NCBI GenBank assembly: GCA_027924585.1
Contig: BSBM01000190.1
Span: forward strand, 3,854,501-3,918,500
Direction: 5' to 3'
Source of the DNA: Larix kaempferi
Lineage: Eukaryota > Streptophyta > Pinopsida > Pinales > Pinaceae
DNA: 64,000 nt
The notes beneath the pieces are model-generated. The model saw nothing but the letters and a program-made list of their open reading frames with translations, did no database searches and had not been told where the DNA came from. The position numbers were made by a program, and so were the translations under genes. Positions 45,540-58,568 of this stretch are shown piece by piece (position 1 is the stretch's first letter; each line of letters opens with the position of its first letter).

Positions 45540-48500
45540 TGGAATTAGTTCCATTCATGGAAGATTTAGAGTTTGAGTTGCATGAAGAAGAAGATTATTT
45601 TTATGAAGAGTATGATGATTATGATGAGCAGTATGAAGAATACTGCAGACAGTATGAGGAAGAGAATTTCCAAGCAGTACCTTCCACAAGCATCTCCCAT
45701 GAAATCATGATTGGAAGAAGAGACTATGGTTATTCTAATAGCCATATTTAGGAAAAAGTTGCATGTTCCACAGTCAAAGTTCGACCTTCTATGGAAGAGA
45801 TAATAAAAGATATGAAAGATTAATGGATGCATGTGACTTCACAAGAATTTTTGGATCCTCTTTAAGAAGAGCCTCCAAGAATCTTCATCCTAAGACAACC
45901 ATGGATAAGCAAGGCCCAAAAACCAATCATGAGATTGTTGACAAAATGGAAGAAGAATATACTGCAAGATTCTATGCTGAGGATCTCAAGGTCACCTTAG
46001 AAGAGATTGGAAAGCTTAATGATGGTGAGAAATATTTTGGATCAGATCCAAAAGAAGAACTTGAATCAGATTCAAAGTCACCACTTGAGCTTCATAGTGA
46101 AGTAGAATTTGACCTCACATCAGTTGTATGTGAACTAGAAGATTTGGTGGAAGGGCAAGCCATCACAGATCCACCACATGAAGAGAAAGACATGATACAA
46201 AGGTATTGTCACAATTCTGATTTTTGTATCCCTTTGTTTCATTTTGATATGGTAGCCACTTACAGTGATAAGGTTGGCATGGTTAAGTCCTTCGGTATGG
46301 AGGCTCAAAATTTTGGTGTTAAAGATGAAGGCATTCATGGAGATGAACCATTGGAGGAGCATGAGTCACTGCAAGGTGATATCAATGGGTGCTCACATCT
46401 CTATGATGGTGACATAGAGATCCAATTTGAAGATGTTGCTGCAAGCTAAAGTACCATTGATCTTGATGATGGAGTCCTTGCAATAGTGGAAGCAAACCAA
46501 GGATCAATTTCACCTTCACTGCTTGAATTTTATGAGGGCGATCCAATGAATTTTGAAGAAGAGGATGTTCTATCTCATGAAGTTTCATACTTTGATAAAG
46601 GTGATGCAAACATACCTTCCTTTGAGAATGAATATGATGAATTTGCAGCCATTGGTGAGGAGAAAGGAGTAACTTCACCATCACCACATAAGCTTCATGA
46701 TGTTAATCCAAGGAAAATTGAAGAAGAGGATGTTCACTGTCATGAACCATCCTTCCTTGAAGGGACATTAAAGATGAACACATTGAAGATCAAGGAGGCC
46801 ATTGAAATTCTCCATATCACTCATGCTCTAGTGTCACAATATTGTTGGAGAGTTGCATCACTGAAAAATCCACTCTCCATTGAAGACTTGGAGGAGATTT
46901 AGAAGTCAATGACAAACATCAAAGATATATTTTCACAATTGATTTCTGATAGAGATTATTTGTTTGATATTTAAAGAATGTATCATGATTTATTATTGAA
47001 GAATGAAGAAGAACTTGAACAGCTCTCATATGAGTTGGAATACACCCAAGATTCTTTGAGAAGTACTCAAAGTACTCTCTTGGAATCTCAGATGCAAGTA
47101 GAGCAACTTCAACAAGAGTTTCTAAGATTCCATATTCCCTCATATCTTCCAATCAACCATTCCCTTTTGGTTGATGATTTTCAGATTCCTATGGAGGAAT
47201 CTCATGTGATGGTGGAACATGAGGTGCATGCTGATTTGAATGTGCTTGAAAGGGCTGAAATCAAGCAAGAAGGTAACCAAGAACTTGCCTTGTTCCACAG
47301 AGATTATGAGTTACCACATGATGAGAGATGCATAATTTCGGATGAGATACATGGTCTCATATTTGAGGGATCATCTCATGGTGAGAAGTTACATAGATCC
47401 ACATGCTTGGTGGATCACTATTAAAAATATTTTATCCATTCTCTTTCACCCCACACTTCTGTTTCAGTCACATCACTTGAAGATGAGAATTAGGTGAAAG
47501 GATTTTTCTTGATAATGCACCAAGAGGAGCAGGAGGCTCCCACAGTCATTTGGGATAACTTGATGGTCAAAACATGGGGTTTAGTAAAGGCTCACATTCC
47601 TACCAACAGCCATGATATTTATTTCATATCCTTGGAATTAAGTAGCAAAGAGTTATGTCCATCTATGGATAGATGCTCCACCAAGTTAAAGACTCTAGGA
47701 GGTAAAAATTTTATGTGTAAGATTTTTAATCCCTCTGACATTGATATGTTTTGTGATCAGCAACATAGGTACATATTGTTGCCATTAGATACTATTCATC
47801 CACACGTGGATTGGGTGGAATATTACATGTCACACATGGAGTCTCCTAGGAGAAATATTTTTGCTCATGGTAGGTGGAAGAGAGCTAAGCAAGCAAGCTT
47901 ACAAAAGAATTTGTTGAGCCATTGGAGACATGCACTTGAAGAAGCCACAAGCTTCTTACTTGGACCTGATTTGATAAGTTTTTGTTCATCCACTGATGGG
48001 ATGGGTACATACTTGATGGAGGTATGCAACACATGTTCTTTCCACTTGAGTGGAACCAGTGGCAAATAGTTGAGCCATTTGGATAGTACATGCTTGTCTT
48101 TTGGATCCTGTGGCATAACGTTGAGCCATGAGATTACTTCTTGCACTTATGGTTTTTCATTATATTCATCATATTTTACTTATGATCATCTAACAAGGAA
48201 TTTTTGCTTATATGATGCCTATCTTTCTCATGATTGGATAAGGGACTTCCACCCTTGTCATTTGAGCTACAGTGATGACATTTCTTATTCTTATGTGCAT
48301 TCGGAATATGAGAACCTTCTTGATGTAGTGGAAAGAATTGATGGGGTTCAGACTCACTCTTGGGAGGCATATTTGGTGATGCATACTCTTTCCTTGATTG
48401 GGTCCTACAATGGAGAGTTGCATATCTTGATTGAGGGGCCCTCAAAGCTTTAGGGCTGCATTGGAAAGCATGATTTTTCAATATGGTGGTATGATGTTTT

Positions 48501-49026
48501 CATCTTTCCCCACATTTCATATGATGCTGATTTTTTCTTGTTACTAATGTTTGGGGAGATGCAACATGATCAGTGGGATCCTGACATTCCAAGGGATGAT
48601 AGTTTTTCACACATGTCACTTCTACTTGGGAACTTGCAGTTGAAGCAGTGGGATCCAGGCACTCTTTTGCTTAAAATATTTTTTTGGATGGTATTCCGAT
48701 CCATGGGCGTTCCATACAAGCAATGGGATCCTGGCATTATTTTCTCTTGGAGCAGTTGTTTGCATGGTTGCAAGATGGAGCAAGCCAACCCTCTTTTGCA
48801 CCAGTTCATCTACGTTGCACTTGGTTTCAGTTTCCTACATGGGGAACACCTCATTGGATGGATTTATAGTTTACATAGTAGTGGTATCCTTGCATTTCTG
48901 ATATTCTTATGGGATCTAGGAACACTTTCCAATTGCTTCACTTGGATAGAGGTAGGCATGTTCAGTTACAAATGTGGTGAATATTTTCTTGGAGAGATGA
49001 TTATGATCAGAGTAGTGCAGCAATAG
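45540..49026 (+). pseudogene. Single long frame of unknown function in the LARD-like element
   Basis: From about 45763 to 49026 one frame (~1,090 codons) is interrupted by about eight stops (near 46448, 46900, 46972, 47422, 47492, 48067, 48451) without a frameshift. A strongly acidic stretch (45560-45700, 'HEEEDYFYEEYDDYDEQYEE') precedes it in another frame. The product would be acidic, with a coiled-coil-like part ('EEELEQLSYELEYTQDSLR', ~47,010), a Trp-containing block ('WRHALEEATSFLLGPDLI', ~47,920), and repeated 'KQWDPG'/'EQWDP'-type motifs near 48,560-48,740. I recognise no gag or enzyme. The repeated long frame suggests it once coded for protein. Confidence 0.5.
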
Positions 49027-49059
49027 CATGATGGACCTCTTGGGATATTTTGCTTGAGG

Positions 49060-49084
49060 ACAAGCAATCTTGGGAGTGGAGGAC
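49060..49084 (+). other. Polypurine tract region of the LARD-like element
   Basis: 'GAGGACAAGCAATCTTGGGA' is followed by GTGGAGGAC and the 3' LTR start at 49085. Purine-rich sequence directly before the LTR is the expected plus-strand primer site. Confidence 0.7.
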
Positions 49085-51040
49085 TGTCATGTCCCCACAA
49101 AATTGATCATTGGAACAAGTTCCTAACCCAACCTAACCCTTGGGTTGAGGAGGCAGTTGCATGACCATGGGGTTAAATTTTGTATTCCAGGAAATTAATT
49201 ATTTAGGAGAGTGCATTTAATTTTATCTATAGTTGCTACCCACTTGGAATAAATAATTAATTGAGCATTTATTAATTATTGATGCAATTAATATTTTTAT
49301 TTATTATGTTGAATAAATGGAGAACTTGACCCACTAATTCAAATTGGTGGATAAGATTGGAGGAATTACTTGGGGTAGAAGTCAAGTAAACACTAGAGTC
49401 CAAAAATGTTGCTAAGATGGTGAAAAGAGGCTTATTTCAGGAAAAGAAACATAAATCCAGGAAAAAACAGACAAGTTGGAAAAGCAGGAATGTTTGGAAA
49501 GAAGGAAAGTTTAGAAAAGGAAGGAAAGTCAGAAAAGTGGGAAAGTAAGAAAATCCAAGCAAAGAAAGCAAGCAATCAAGGAAGGTTACCCACCAATAGG
49601 TGACCTATTCTCACAGGTCAACAAGCCAAGTAAATTTCTCAGTAGGTCACTCAAAATTCTATAAAAGAATACAAGCAAGTCCCTTTCACATCTTTTGCTA
49701 GTGTGAGTAATTTTGTGAATGCATTTGTGCATCCAAGACTTGGGAGGTGTGCCCCTAGTCAAGCATGGGAGATGTGCCCCAGTTTTCTGTGAGAGGATGA
49801 TTGCACCCAGGCATTGTCACTGAGTTTATTTGCAGGTACTTAATCTTAATAGGTCAAATCAGAAGTACAGATCTATCTTCATCAAAGTCAGATATCGAAT
49901 CCTCCCTCCTTCTATTATGCAGCTAGTTTCTTATGTGCAAGAGGAGAGATTATTCCTTCATATTAGGAGAGGAATATTGGTGTATTTATGATGTTATAAC
50001 AGAGTATTGAAGCTTCTCAGGTCGAAATAGAAGTTCAGAACCATCTTCACCAAATTAAGAAATCGAATCCTCCCTCCTCCTTCTATTCTACAGCTAGTTT
50101 TTTATGTGCAAGAGGAGAGACTCTTATATCATCTCTTGAGAGGCCTCATGGCCTATTCATGATTTAATAACAGATTATGTAATTTTATGATATCATTCAC
50201 TTCAATATAATTTACGAAACTCTGAATTATTCTCCAATTTATGCACCCTTGCTAGATTTAGCTAGATTTTGACTAGCTTTCAATGAATGGTTCATAAATC
50301 AATGCGTAAAGGTCCAAGTGAAGTCATTCTAGTTCCTGTAGTTAGATAATATATCACATATAATTATCCAACCACGTTTTCATAATTTCTACCACCTTTG
50401 AGCATTGTTTAGGGTTCCACAAGTCAAACTAGTTGAGCTGTCCTGAATTGCTATTTTACTAGTTTTGTTATCATACTTTCTCAGATATGCATATAACTTT
50501 ATGAAATGTTATTTTATGATTATATGACTGTAAATGGATGATTATTAGCCTCTCTAATTCCCACAACAACCTTTTCCAATCCTTAGTAAATGTCCCTACC
50601 CATACTAGTCTGCATATGCTGAGAACCCCAGGAGCATTGGAGTAGAGTTCAACTGGGCTGTTCTTGAAACATAAATGGTCTTATTACATTGTGCAGAGGT
50701 ATAAATCCATATCAGAACCTTTCATCCATCTATAGCCTTTGATTTTTCCCATATCTAGCCATTCTAGCTTCCACAGTCACGATTTTAGTCAATTTGGAGG
50801 AGTCTTGAGTTTTGTATCACTATCCTAAGTTGGTAAATAAAGTGGTATCCTTGCTGTTGCACACATCCATACAAATTCTAGAACTTAATTTCATCCCTAC
50901 CATCCTTATTCATTGTCTCAGTCCCCGTCACTTACATCCTGTTCAGTTTGAGAAATTGCCTAAGAAATTGACCAGTAAAATCTTGTTAAAAATCTGAGTT
51001 GGAGATAATATTTTGGCCAAATATTGGCTATAATATTACA
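49085..51040 (+). repeat. 3' LTR of the LARD-like element
   Basis: Direct copy of 43497-45451, differing by a few percent by eye, with TATA box CTATAAAAG near 49658. The last base lies at the junction with the interrupted gene. Confidence 0.9.
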
Positions 51041-53358
51041 AACTACTCGTCTTGCATGAGACTTCCCCAAAATTGTGAAAAATCCTCTGTAATGTGTTGT
51101 GCCGCTTTCTCCAATTCTATGATCTCTGTTGCAGCATCCTCAATCATACTCTTCCTCACTTCCACTTGCTCTGGTGGTGTGCTTGGAACCACCTTTGTTT
51201 GCAATTCCTTGTTGGATTTCTGTAGATCCATGATAACTATGCCCAACCTCAATTCCATAGCCCCTGCGATCATCTCTTTGGCTATTTCTGGAGCATCCTT
51301 GCATGCCATGGAGATGGAATGTTCCATTCTTCTCCTACTCTCCATTGCTTTCGTCCTTTTAGTCATCACAACCTCCTTTTCTTCATGGAGTCGTTCAACC
51401 TCCACTTCAATACTTCTTACCTGTCATTTATAGTTGATCATTTGATTGTGTGCTGACGCTTCTCGGTCATCGATTTCTACACTCACCCCAATGTGGGTGT
51501 GGTGAAGCATAAACATGGGAATCATATTCAAATCTATGCCGATAGTGTCTTGTCCTGGCAATGTGGCATCCAATTCTTCACTTCCTGTAGAGATCACATG
51601 AGGTAGCACTTGTACGATCCGTCGGCGAGTGCCGATATCAACATCGACTCGACACAATTCTAATGGACTTGACTCTGGACACCCTCGCTGCACCCTTGTT
51701 TCCATAATCGCAGTGCTCAGTGTCTGCAATGACTGCGACACTTGATGAAAGTACTCCGCCGCATGTTGCGTTAGCTTTGTGTGGTTCTCCTCCACCACAG
51801 TTGTAATTTTCTCAAGAAGCTTTTTCATCTGTTCATTTGGGAGACCAACAATAGTACTCCCCTTGCCTCTCTCTATTTTGTGCTTTGTTCTGGCTTCTTT
51901 TCGTTGGGATTCCAACTGTGAATCTGTCAGAGTGTCTTTCGATGTTTCACAACTTACGGTGTGTGATTGGTCATCCGCACCTTCATACTCATCATTTGAG
52001 TCCTTTGTTTCTATTTGTGTCTTTGGTACATCTGTTGGCTTCCCATCCTATGGATCCAACAGTTGGTCGTCGCTGACTGGAACCTTACATTCAGTTAGCT
52101 ATTCATCTACTATGGAATCCAGTTCTTCTTCGCTTAGCTTATACTGTATTGTAAACCATTGCTTCTCGAGATCTTTCCATGCCTGGATGAAAATTGCTTG
52201 AGTCCCCACCATGAGACTCACGATCCTCCTATACTTCTTTTTTATGGCCTCCGTCAGTTGCACGACCTTCACTGCTTGTGCACGCAGCTTTTCTAAATAT
52301 ATATAAAACTAAATATTATTTCCTTTATGCCTTTCTTTGTCATTCAACGCCCATAGGTTCTAGTGCCATGTCTCTTGGCACTCTTTAGTAGTTTCTGTCT
52401 CTATGCCTTGATATTATGGTGGCTCCATCCGTGCGACCAATTCTATTAGAAGAGCCTTGAATAAGTGAAGGTCTTACCCTTCTCTTGTGCCATGACTGGG
52501 TCCTCTATCAATTCATTCAGTAAAAAAAATGATGAGTTCATTTGAACTCCGACTGAACATTGCTCTGCTGATGCGATTACACCTTATGTGCACTGGTTGG
52601 GGTGGTTCTTCATCATGTCCTTGATAGACAATAATTTTACCATGATCCTAATAGCTCGGTCATTGATTGTGTTGACAAGACACCCCAGGTGTTCTTCTCC
52701 ACCCCATACTTAACTTTCATCTTGGTACCCAGCTTTCTGTCGTTGTCTTTCCCTTGGAAGTAGTGCGATGGGTCTACCCCTGCCTTGGGTAACCCAGTAA
52801 TCTGTGCAATAAGATCCACAGTGATTGGGATCTTTGTATTGATCCATAAGCAACCATCGTAAAAGAATACAGGCAATTTCTTGATGCATTCAAACTTACC
52901 TCTGCCGATATACCAAAGTGTGGAATGTGGATAATTGACAACAATCTTGATCGTTGCAACCCCAATTCCCATTGCATTGGTTCCATGGTGATTGGGCCTC
53001 CATTGTCCTGGACTTTTTCGATAAATTTATTTTGGGTGCACTCTGGATAAGCGACAATGCCGTGATCATTGTATTGCAGTTTGTTCGTTTGCTTCAATAC
53101 ATCTCTAGTGGTATGGACACCCCCGGGTGTCGCTGGCTGTACTATGGTGTACTTGGAATTCTTCCCAATTCTTACCATTGGAGCCCCTTCTTTCCTTGAT
53201 GGGACATAATCGGGAATGTCTGCTATGGTCGGACCTTGTTTCCTTCCTCTTGCTATGGTAATATATTCTTCTACGATGCCTGAAGTGCCCGCCTCTCCTC
53301 CGACAACTGCAGCCCTTGTTGAGTTGCGGGTCGTTTTTGTTCCTCTTTCTATATCTGT
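51041..53358 (-). pseudogene. 5' part of a mobile-domain-like gene split by an LTR element
   Basis: The minus-strand product begins near 53358 ('AGTSGIVEEYITIARGR...') and passes 'IGKNSKYTIVQPATPGG'. After one frameshift near 52970 it reaches the diagnostic block 'LWYIGRGKFECIKKLPVFFY' and 'TVDLIAQITGLPKAG' (~52,790). The ITGLP motif and its setting match plant mobile-domain-like/plant-transposon proteins that I associate with gymnosperm genomes. 52,640-52,200 continues with several stops. 52,000-51,041 encodes charged, coiled-coil-like sequence ('ERLHEEKEVVMTKRTKAME') ending 'GSLMQDE' at the insertion. The N-terminus stops where a copia-like LTR begins. Confidence 0.6.
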
Positions 53359-53364
53359 TAGTTT

Positions 53365-54002
53365 TTCATCATTTAAATAAATAGATCTAGGATTTTAACT
53401 GAAAGAACATGTACATCATATCAAGCATAAGGGACAAGAGACAAGAGACACAAAACATTTCACCGGGGAAAACCAAGAACGTGAAAAACCCCACAACTTC
53501 CTCAGAGATAGAATACGCATCAATACAAGGATCACCATGATCAAACCCAAGAGATAGATATATTCAACAACATGCTCCTCTTCCACTTGTGCACACTCCT
53601 CCTGTCTCTCACTAATGTGAAGTGAGTGAATAATAGAATGTGTAAAATGAGAGAGACACACTCTCTATTTATACACTAATTTTCACTTGACCTTTACACA
53701 ACAAGGTCAGCCCCAACTTAACCACTTAACATAATGCTAACTGGGCCGACCCCACTAGGGTGGTCTAATAACCCTTTAACCCACAAGACTCATACAGGGC
53801 TGACCCCATCAAGGTGGCCTAATAACCCATCAAGTATAAGTTATGACACTTACAATATAACTTGCGACACATGCAAGTACAACTAATGACACTTCCAATC
53901 AGAGGAATAATACATCTCCGTTGGGGATGCAATAAAGTACAAATACAATATACAAGTGAATATATTCCAAAGTTACAAATACATCAACACTCCCTCTTCA
54001 CT
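53365..54002 (-). mobile_element. Copia-like 3' LTR with polypurine tract
   Basis: On the minus strand GTGAAGAGGGAG (54002-53991) precedes TGTTGATGTA (53989), a PPT/LTR junction. A TATAAATAGAGAG box lies near 53680, with an A/T-poor leader after it. The LTR would end between about 53365 and 53405, where the mobile-domain-like frame starts, so it truncates that gene's 5' end. Family assignment to copia is tentative. Confidence 0.5.
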
Positions 54003-54397
54003 AGGAAGGTATTCTCTTGACACAAGTCATCAATACATATAGGCACAAGTCCTCAATTCTGGAGCTGGATCATTGTCACTGGATCACATAGCATCATCAT
54101 AATCACTGTTGCTGTACCCATTATCTCGATCACTGGGCTATCTTTGAATTCTTCTCGTCATAGGAAGTTCTACAGAGCCATCCCTTTTTCATGCTGGATG
54201 TAGGCCTAGCCTCCTGCAAGTCTTCATTATCTCCGGCCATCCTATGGAATCCTCAGGACTAATTACGTGCATCAACAAAACCTCGAAAGAGCATCCTAGA
54301 ACTTTTACGAGCACACATCTCAACCTATCGGATCTCCCAAGATCTTTTACATGTGACCCTCACAACCTGTCCACGGCCACAGAGTATCATCCTGATA
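54003..54397. other. Unassigned; possibly internal 3' remnant of the copia-like element
   Basis: No convincing domain on either strand. It adjoins the PPT of the preceding minus-strand LTR and ends where the next plus-strand LTR appears to begin. Confidence 0.3.
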
Positions 54398-55868
54398 CTT
54401 GTTGGGCCTAGTCTAGATGGGGCATTTTTTAACAGGAAGAATTTTGAGAACTGCGGAGCTAAGCACAGTTAAGTTTGAACAATTTTGGGATAAGTTTTGG
54501 TACGCTGCGAAGTTGCACGCAGCATAGTGGCAAAGGAGCTGCGAGGTTGGTGTTGTGAGGAGTACAGCACCATGATGTGCCATGTCGATGGAGATCCAGC
54601 TAAGCAGACAATGGACAGATGAAGACAACCATTTTGGTTAGGTCACAGAAGACCTATTTTTGGCAAAGATCATCGATAAATACCAAGCAGTGGGTAGGTG
54701 CAGATTGGAGGTAGGTGACTGATCACAACAAACAAAAGACTACTTGAACCAGTCAGCTAAGGCCGTGAAAGAAGGAACAACTCAGTGGAAGTAACCTATT
54801 GGCATGCGCGTGACAGAAGATCTGCTACCAGATATCAGTAATCCGGTTTTGGGAAAACCGTGATAGTTTTGTGAACCTAAGGGTTCTCCCTTCATAAACA
54901 TAAATACATGACCTACGAGTCTTGATCTATAAATAAGGAAATTTTGTAAGGGAAAAGGGTTAACTCTTAATTTTGTTGATATTATCGAATATTGTGAGAT
55001 CTGTCCGATTAAAGCATTGTAAAGGCTCTGCAGCTGTGTGTGCAGAGACCTAATTTTGAGAGAGAAAGAGAGAGAAGAGCATCTGCAACTGAGTGCGCAG
55101 AGGAAGAACTGTTGTACCCTTTCCAAGATAAATAAACAACAGTTCTTGTGGACGTAGGTTCCCATCCAGGGGGTGAACTGTGTTAAACCATTGTGTTATG
55201 TGATTGATGTGTATGATTGTCATTAGTTTACTTACAGTGCATGCATGAAGATTACTATTGTCTGTTATATGGTTACTATTATTTGTATTCACCGTAGAAA
55301 GAATGGAATAAGATGCTAGTAGTTCCTGTATGGACGAATGTTAACAGTAAAGCACCTATAAGTATCAACTGAATGAATCTATGAGATAACCACACAATAA
55401 AGGGTTAAAGTTGGATCACGACATCAAGCATACAACACCGCGCATCTCACTCATCTGCATAAGTTATGATGTTTATCAAGCTAAGTATTGATGAATGATT
55501 AAGGATTATCGAGTAAGATTTGGTAGAAGTGGTTAGGTCTCATAACCCCACTGTGCGGCCTTTGGATGCGCTGAGGGTATAAATATCTTTGTTCATGAAG
55601 AGTCTTGATGCGGGGTAGAAGACTGCGCGCAGTCATTGACCGCAGTGCACAACCTGTATCACGCTGCACATGAGTTAGTCCAAACACTTGCATCACAAGG
55701 TTGTGGAAACCTGCTTCTGTAACCACCCCCTCAACTTCACCTCGGGTGAGACCTCAGACTACTTGCAGTCTGTTGCCGAAAGGGTTGGTGAATAGGGGTT
55801 TTTTTTGGTATCTTGTACCACGAAGAACCTAGGCCTACATTGGAAAACCTCTAGAACCGTGCTGCGAC
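54398..55868 (+). repeat. Candidate 5' LTR
   Basis: It begins near TGTTGGGCCTAG (54398) and would end shortly before the PBS at 55876. A TATAAATAAGG box at 54928 lies ~530 bp in. No second copy is present to confirm ends, so both boundaries are estimates. Confidence 0.4.
54928..54934 (+). promoter_or_regulatory. TATA box of the candidate 5' LTR
   Basis: TATAAAT within TCTATAAATAAGG, in a suitable position for U3/R of the LTR. Confidence 0.5.
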
Positions 55869-55875
55869 CAAAAAA

Positions 55876-55893
55876 TGGTACCATTGTTGTGCT
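55876..55893 (+). other. Probable degraded primer binding site
   Basis: TGGTACCATTGTTGTGC resembles the plant Ty3/gypsy PBS TGGCGCCGTTGTCG with C-to-T and G-to-A changes. It is preceded by the A-run typical of the LTR/PBS junction in these elements. Confidence 0.45.
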
Positions 55894-55999
55894 AAGACTA
55901 GTGATGTGATAGTGTATTCAGAAAAGTAATTTCCAATAGTTGGAATCTAAAAAAGAAGGAGATCTGGGCTTGGTGCGATAAGATCGAAAGAGACTTCGC

Positions 56000-56410
56000 A
56001 TGGAAAGAAACAGACATTCGCGTATATCTAACGTACAGTGGTTGAACAGATACTTGTGGTGGGACATCCACAAAATTTTTTGGGCTTCGTTTCCAAATGA
56101 GCTATATGAGTGTATATCGTGCCTAGCAGAAAGAAAGAATTATTCCCAAGGTGGAGTACCTACAGAGTGGAGTCCAGAACTTACTGAACAACTCAAAACT
56201 ATAGACAACCCACTGTCACGAGCAGTTGACTTCTGGGTTGATAGCATACTAGTAGAATTTGTGACCGAGTTTGCTGTAGATACACTGAAGTCCTACAGCC
56301 AAGCTGAAGCATACTTTTTCGAAGGATTCAGAGGTAAGTTCCTCAAAAACCTCAGTCTATACATTAAAATTCTTTTAACTGAGAAAGGTGTTTTAAGAAT
56401 GCAACAATAG
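56000..56410 (+). pseudogene. Leader ORF upstream of gag with a splice donor
   Basis: A 136-codon frame. A perfect plant donor (GAG|GTAAGT) lies at 56333/56334, and candidate acceptors (TTTTAAG, AACAATAG, ATGGTAG) lie before the gag frame at 56424. The part before the donor ('WLNRYLWWDIHKIFWASFPN', 'DFWVDSILVEFVTEFAVDTL') may be the N-terminal exon of gag in a spliced message. No domain recognised. Confidence 0.4.
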
Positions 56411-56423
56411 TTCTAAATCTGTC

Positions 56424-58393
56424 ATGGTAGAGAATACATACATTGATTATGACAAAGAAAACCATACTTTGAGAAGTGGAAAGCGATACAATCTTACTAA
56501 TGAGAAGAAACCCACATCATCTAGAAACCGTATAGATACCGAAATTCCATGTGATCTCAATAATATGAACACTCAGTTATCAGCCACAATCCAGTGTATT
56601 ACAACTCAAAATGAATTAGTCCAGAACCCACCTACTGCAAGTGTTGCGTAGCCCATCCCACAGATTAGTAATACTAGTAACACCGCAGGAGCGAGTTCTC
56701 ACAGCACTACGACTCAAACTATTCCACAGAATACTGTCCCTAGCGCAATCCAACAACCCGTGTCTACTTTTGTCACAGGGAATCATTCCTATAACAGTAC
56801 ACAATCCAGAAGGAGAATGACAGATAACGATATAAAACTTCTGATATTCAAAGGAATGGGTCAGGAAGACCCTGATCAGCACTGGTTTCTATGCGAAGCC
56901 TTGTGGAGTGTTAAGCAAGTGAAAGATGATGCTATAAAGAGAGCGTAGCTCATAACTACTTTTAGAGACAGAGCATTGCACTGGTTTATGAAGTATTCTC
57001 AAGCACAACCAAGAACCTTAGCAGACATCAAAACCGCCATTGCAGCAGAGTTTAAAAAGCCCAAATCAGAATCACAGTGCATAACAGAGTTGAAAGAAAT
57101 CAAGCAAAAACCTACTGAATCGGTATGGGAATTCGACCAAAAATTCAAAACATTATTGGACCAAGTGAGCTTTGTTATAGCTCTGCAACAGCATCAAGAA
57201 TGGTTCATTGCTGCGTTGTTGCCCCATATCAAACAACCACTGATGCAACAGAAGGTTGTATCTCAAGCTGAGGATTTGGAGATCGCAATGAAGTTGGAAG
57301 CCTCACCAATTGGAGAAAGTATTTTTGGGATGATACAGATCCAGAACCAATTGGCTACCTTGAAATTAGAATTACAAGGTATGAAAAATGGAAAAGAACA
57401 TAAACATGAACAAAGACATGAAGTTTGGTGCACAGGATGCAAAGGAGAGGGCCACACTAGAGAACACTGCCCCTTATTTCAAGAATATCTTAACAGCTAT
57501 GCACCAAACCCAATAAATATGAATCAGAACCAGGCATCATGGTGTGAAATTTGTAGAAGCAGAGGACAGAGGCCTGAGGACTGCTATCTGATACAAAAAT
57601 ATGTAAAGAAACCTAAAAACTTATACTGTAATTTATGTAAGTCAGTTGGACATAATGAGTCCAACTGTCGCGCTTATTAACTGATGAATGAAAGAAAGCG
57701 AGATATGGAAGCAATGCGAGGTGTTGGAATGTACCGCGTCCAAGAGGAAAATAAGCCAAAGCAAGAGAACACCCATTATGATCAGGGAGGATATAGAGGC
57801 CGCGGTAGTGGATATCGCAGGAGAGGAAGAAATACTGGTCAAAATCAAGGAAGAGGACGAGGCCAGGTCATATGCTATAACTGTGGTCAGCTAGGTCATG
57901 TATCAAGAGAATGTACTAATCCATGCACCACATGCAACTACTCCAAATCATTTGACCATGTCATTGAAGATGGCCCAGTGCTTGAAGTAGAAATGCAAAA
58001 GCAAAGAAGAACAGAAACATTGATCCCTAACATCCAGTTGATCACATTAGAGAGCATACCTATAGGTCAGAGCATCAATGCAGTAACACGAAGTGGCGCT
58101 GATATTGGAAAAAATAAAATCACAGAAGCCTCGACTTCTGGAACAGCTGATCCTAAAAAGAACCCTGGAGAAATAGTAGGAATTAGAAAAGCTCCTGGGA
58201 AAGCACCTCCATTGAACTTACAGAAAAATAAAGAGATATTTAATGAAGCACAGGACATGTTTAAACAACTACCACCTAATTCACCAAGGATCCCGTTGTG
58301 CAGTCAAGAACCACAAATACAAGATATGCCACTGGCATATGATCAGACACGCGCTGCACCAGATACATCTGTTTTTGTTGCGAAGTTTTTATA
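56424..58393 (+). pseudogene. Gag with multiple zinc knuckles
   Basis: Open segments in one frame (56424-56651, 56760-56948, 56976-57680, 57684-58394) separated by stops. The capsid part includes 'RDRALHWFMKYSQAQPRTLA' and 'ESVWEFDQKFKTLLDQVSF'. It is followed by a series of CCHC boxes: 'CTGCKGEGHTREHC', 'CEICRSRGQRPEDC' (His replaced by Gln), 'CNLCKSVGHNESNC' and 'CYNCGQLGHVSREC', then a CxxC. RG-rich sequence ('RGRGSGYRRRGRN') lies before the fourth knuckle. Most Ty3/gypsy gags have one or two knuckles, so four is unusual. The knuckles would bind the element RNA. Confidence 0.8.
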
Positions 58394-58568
58394 AAGCTAC
58401 ATCAAGTTATTAAAAAATATAGACACTCTTATGGAATTTGAAAAACTAATAAATTAGTACGAATCATGCAGTAAGAAAGGAATAGCACATGGCATAGTAC
58501 ATAACATTAGGAGTCCCAAAAGAACCGGCAGGGAAATGAGGTTCACTGCATAGATAGGAGACTATGAG

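Larger units (their letters stand above)
43497..51040 (+). mobile_element. Non-autonomous LTR retrotransposon (LARD-like) inserted in a gene
   Basis: LTRs 43497-45451 and 49085-51040 (1,955 and 1,956 bp) start TGTCATGTCCCC and end ATATTACA. The PBS is TGGTATCAGAGC at 45453. A purine-rich PPT (TGGGAGTGGAGG) lies just before 49085. Flanks AACTG (43492-43496) and AACTA (51041-51045) are a target duplication with one change. The 3.6-kb internal region has no protease, RT, RNase H or integrase. It carries one long decayed frame of unknown function. The orientation is opposite to the gene it interrupts. Confidence 0.9.
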
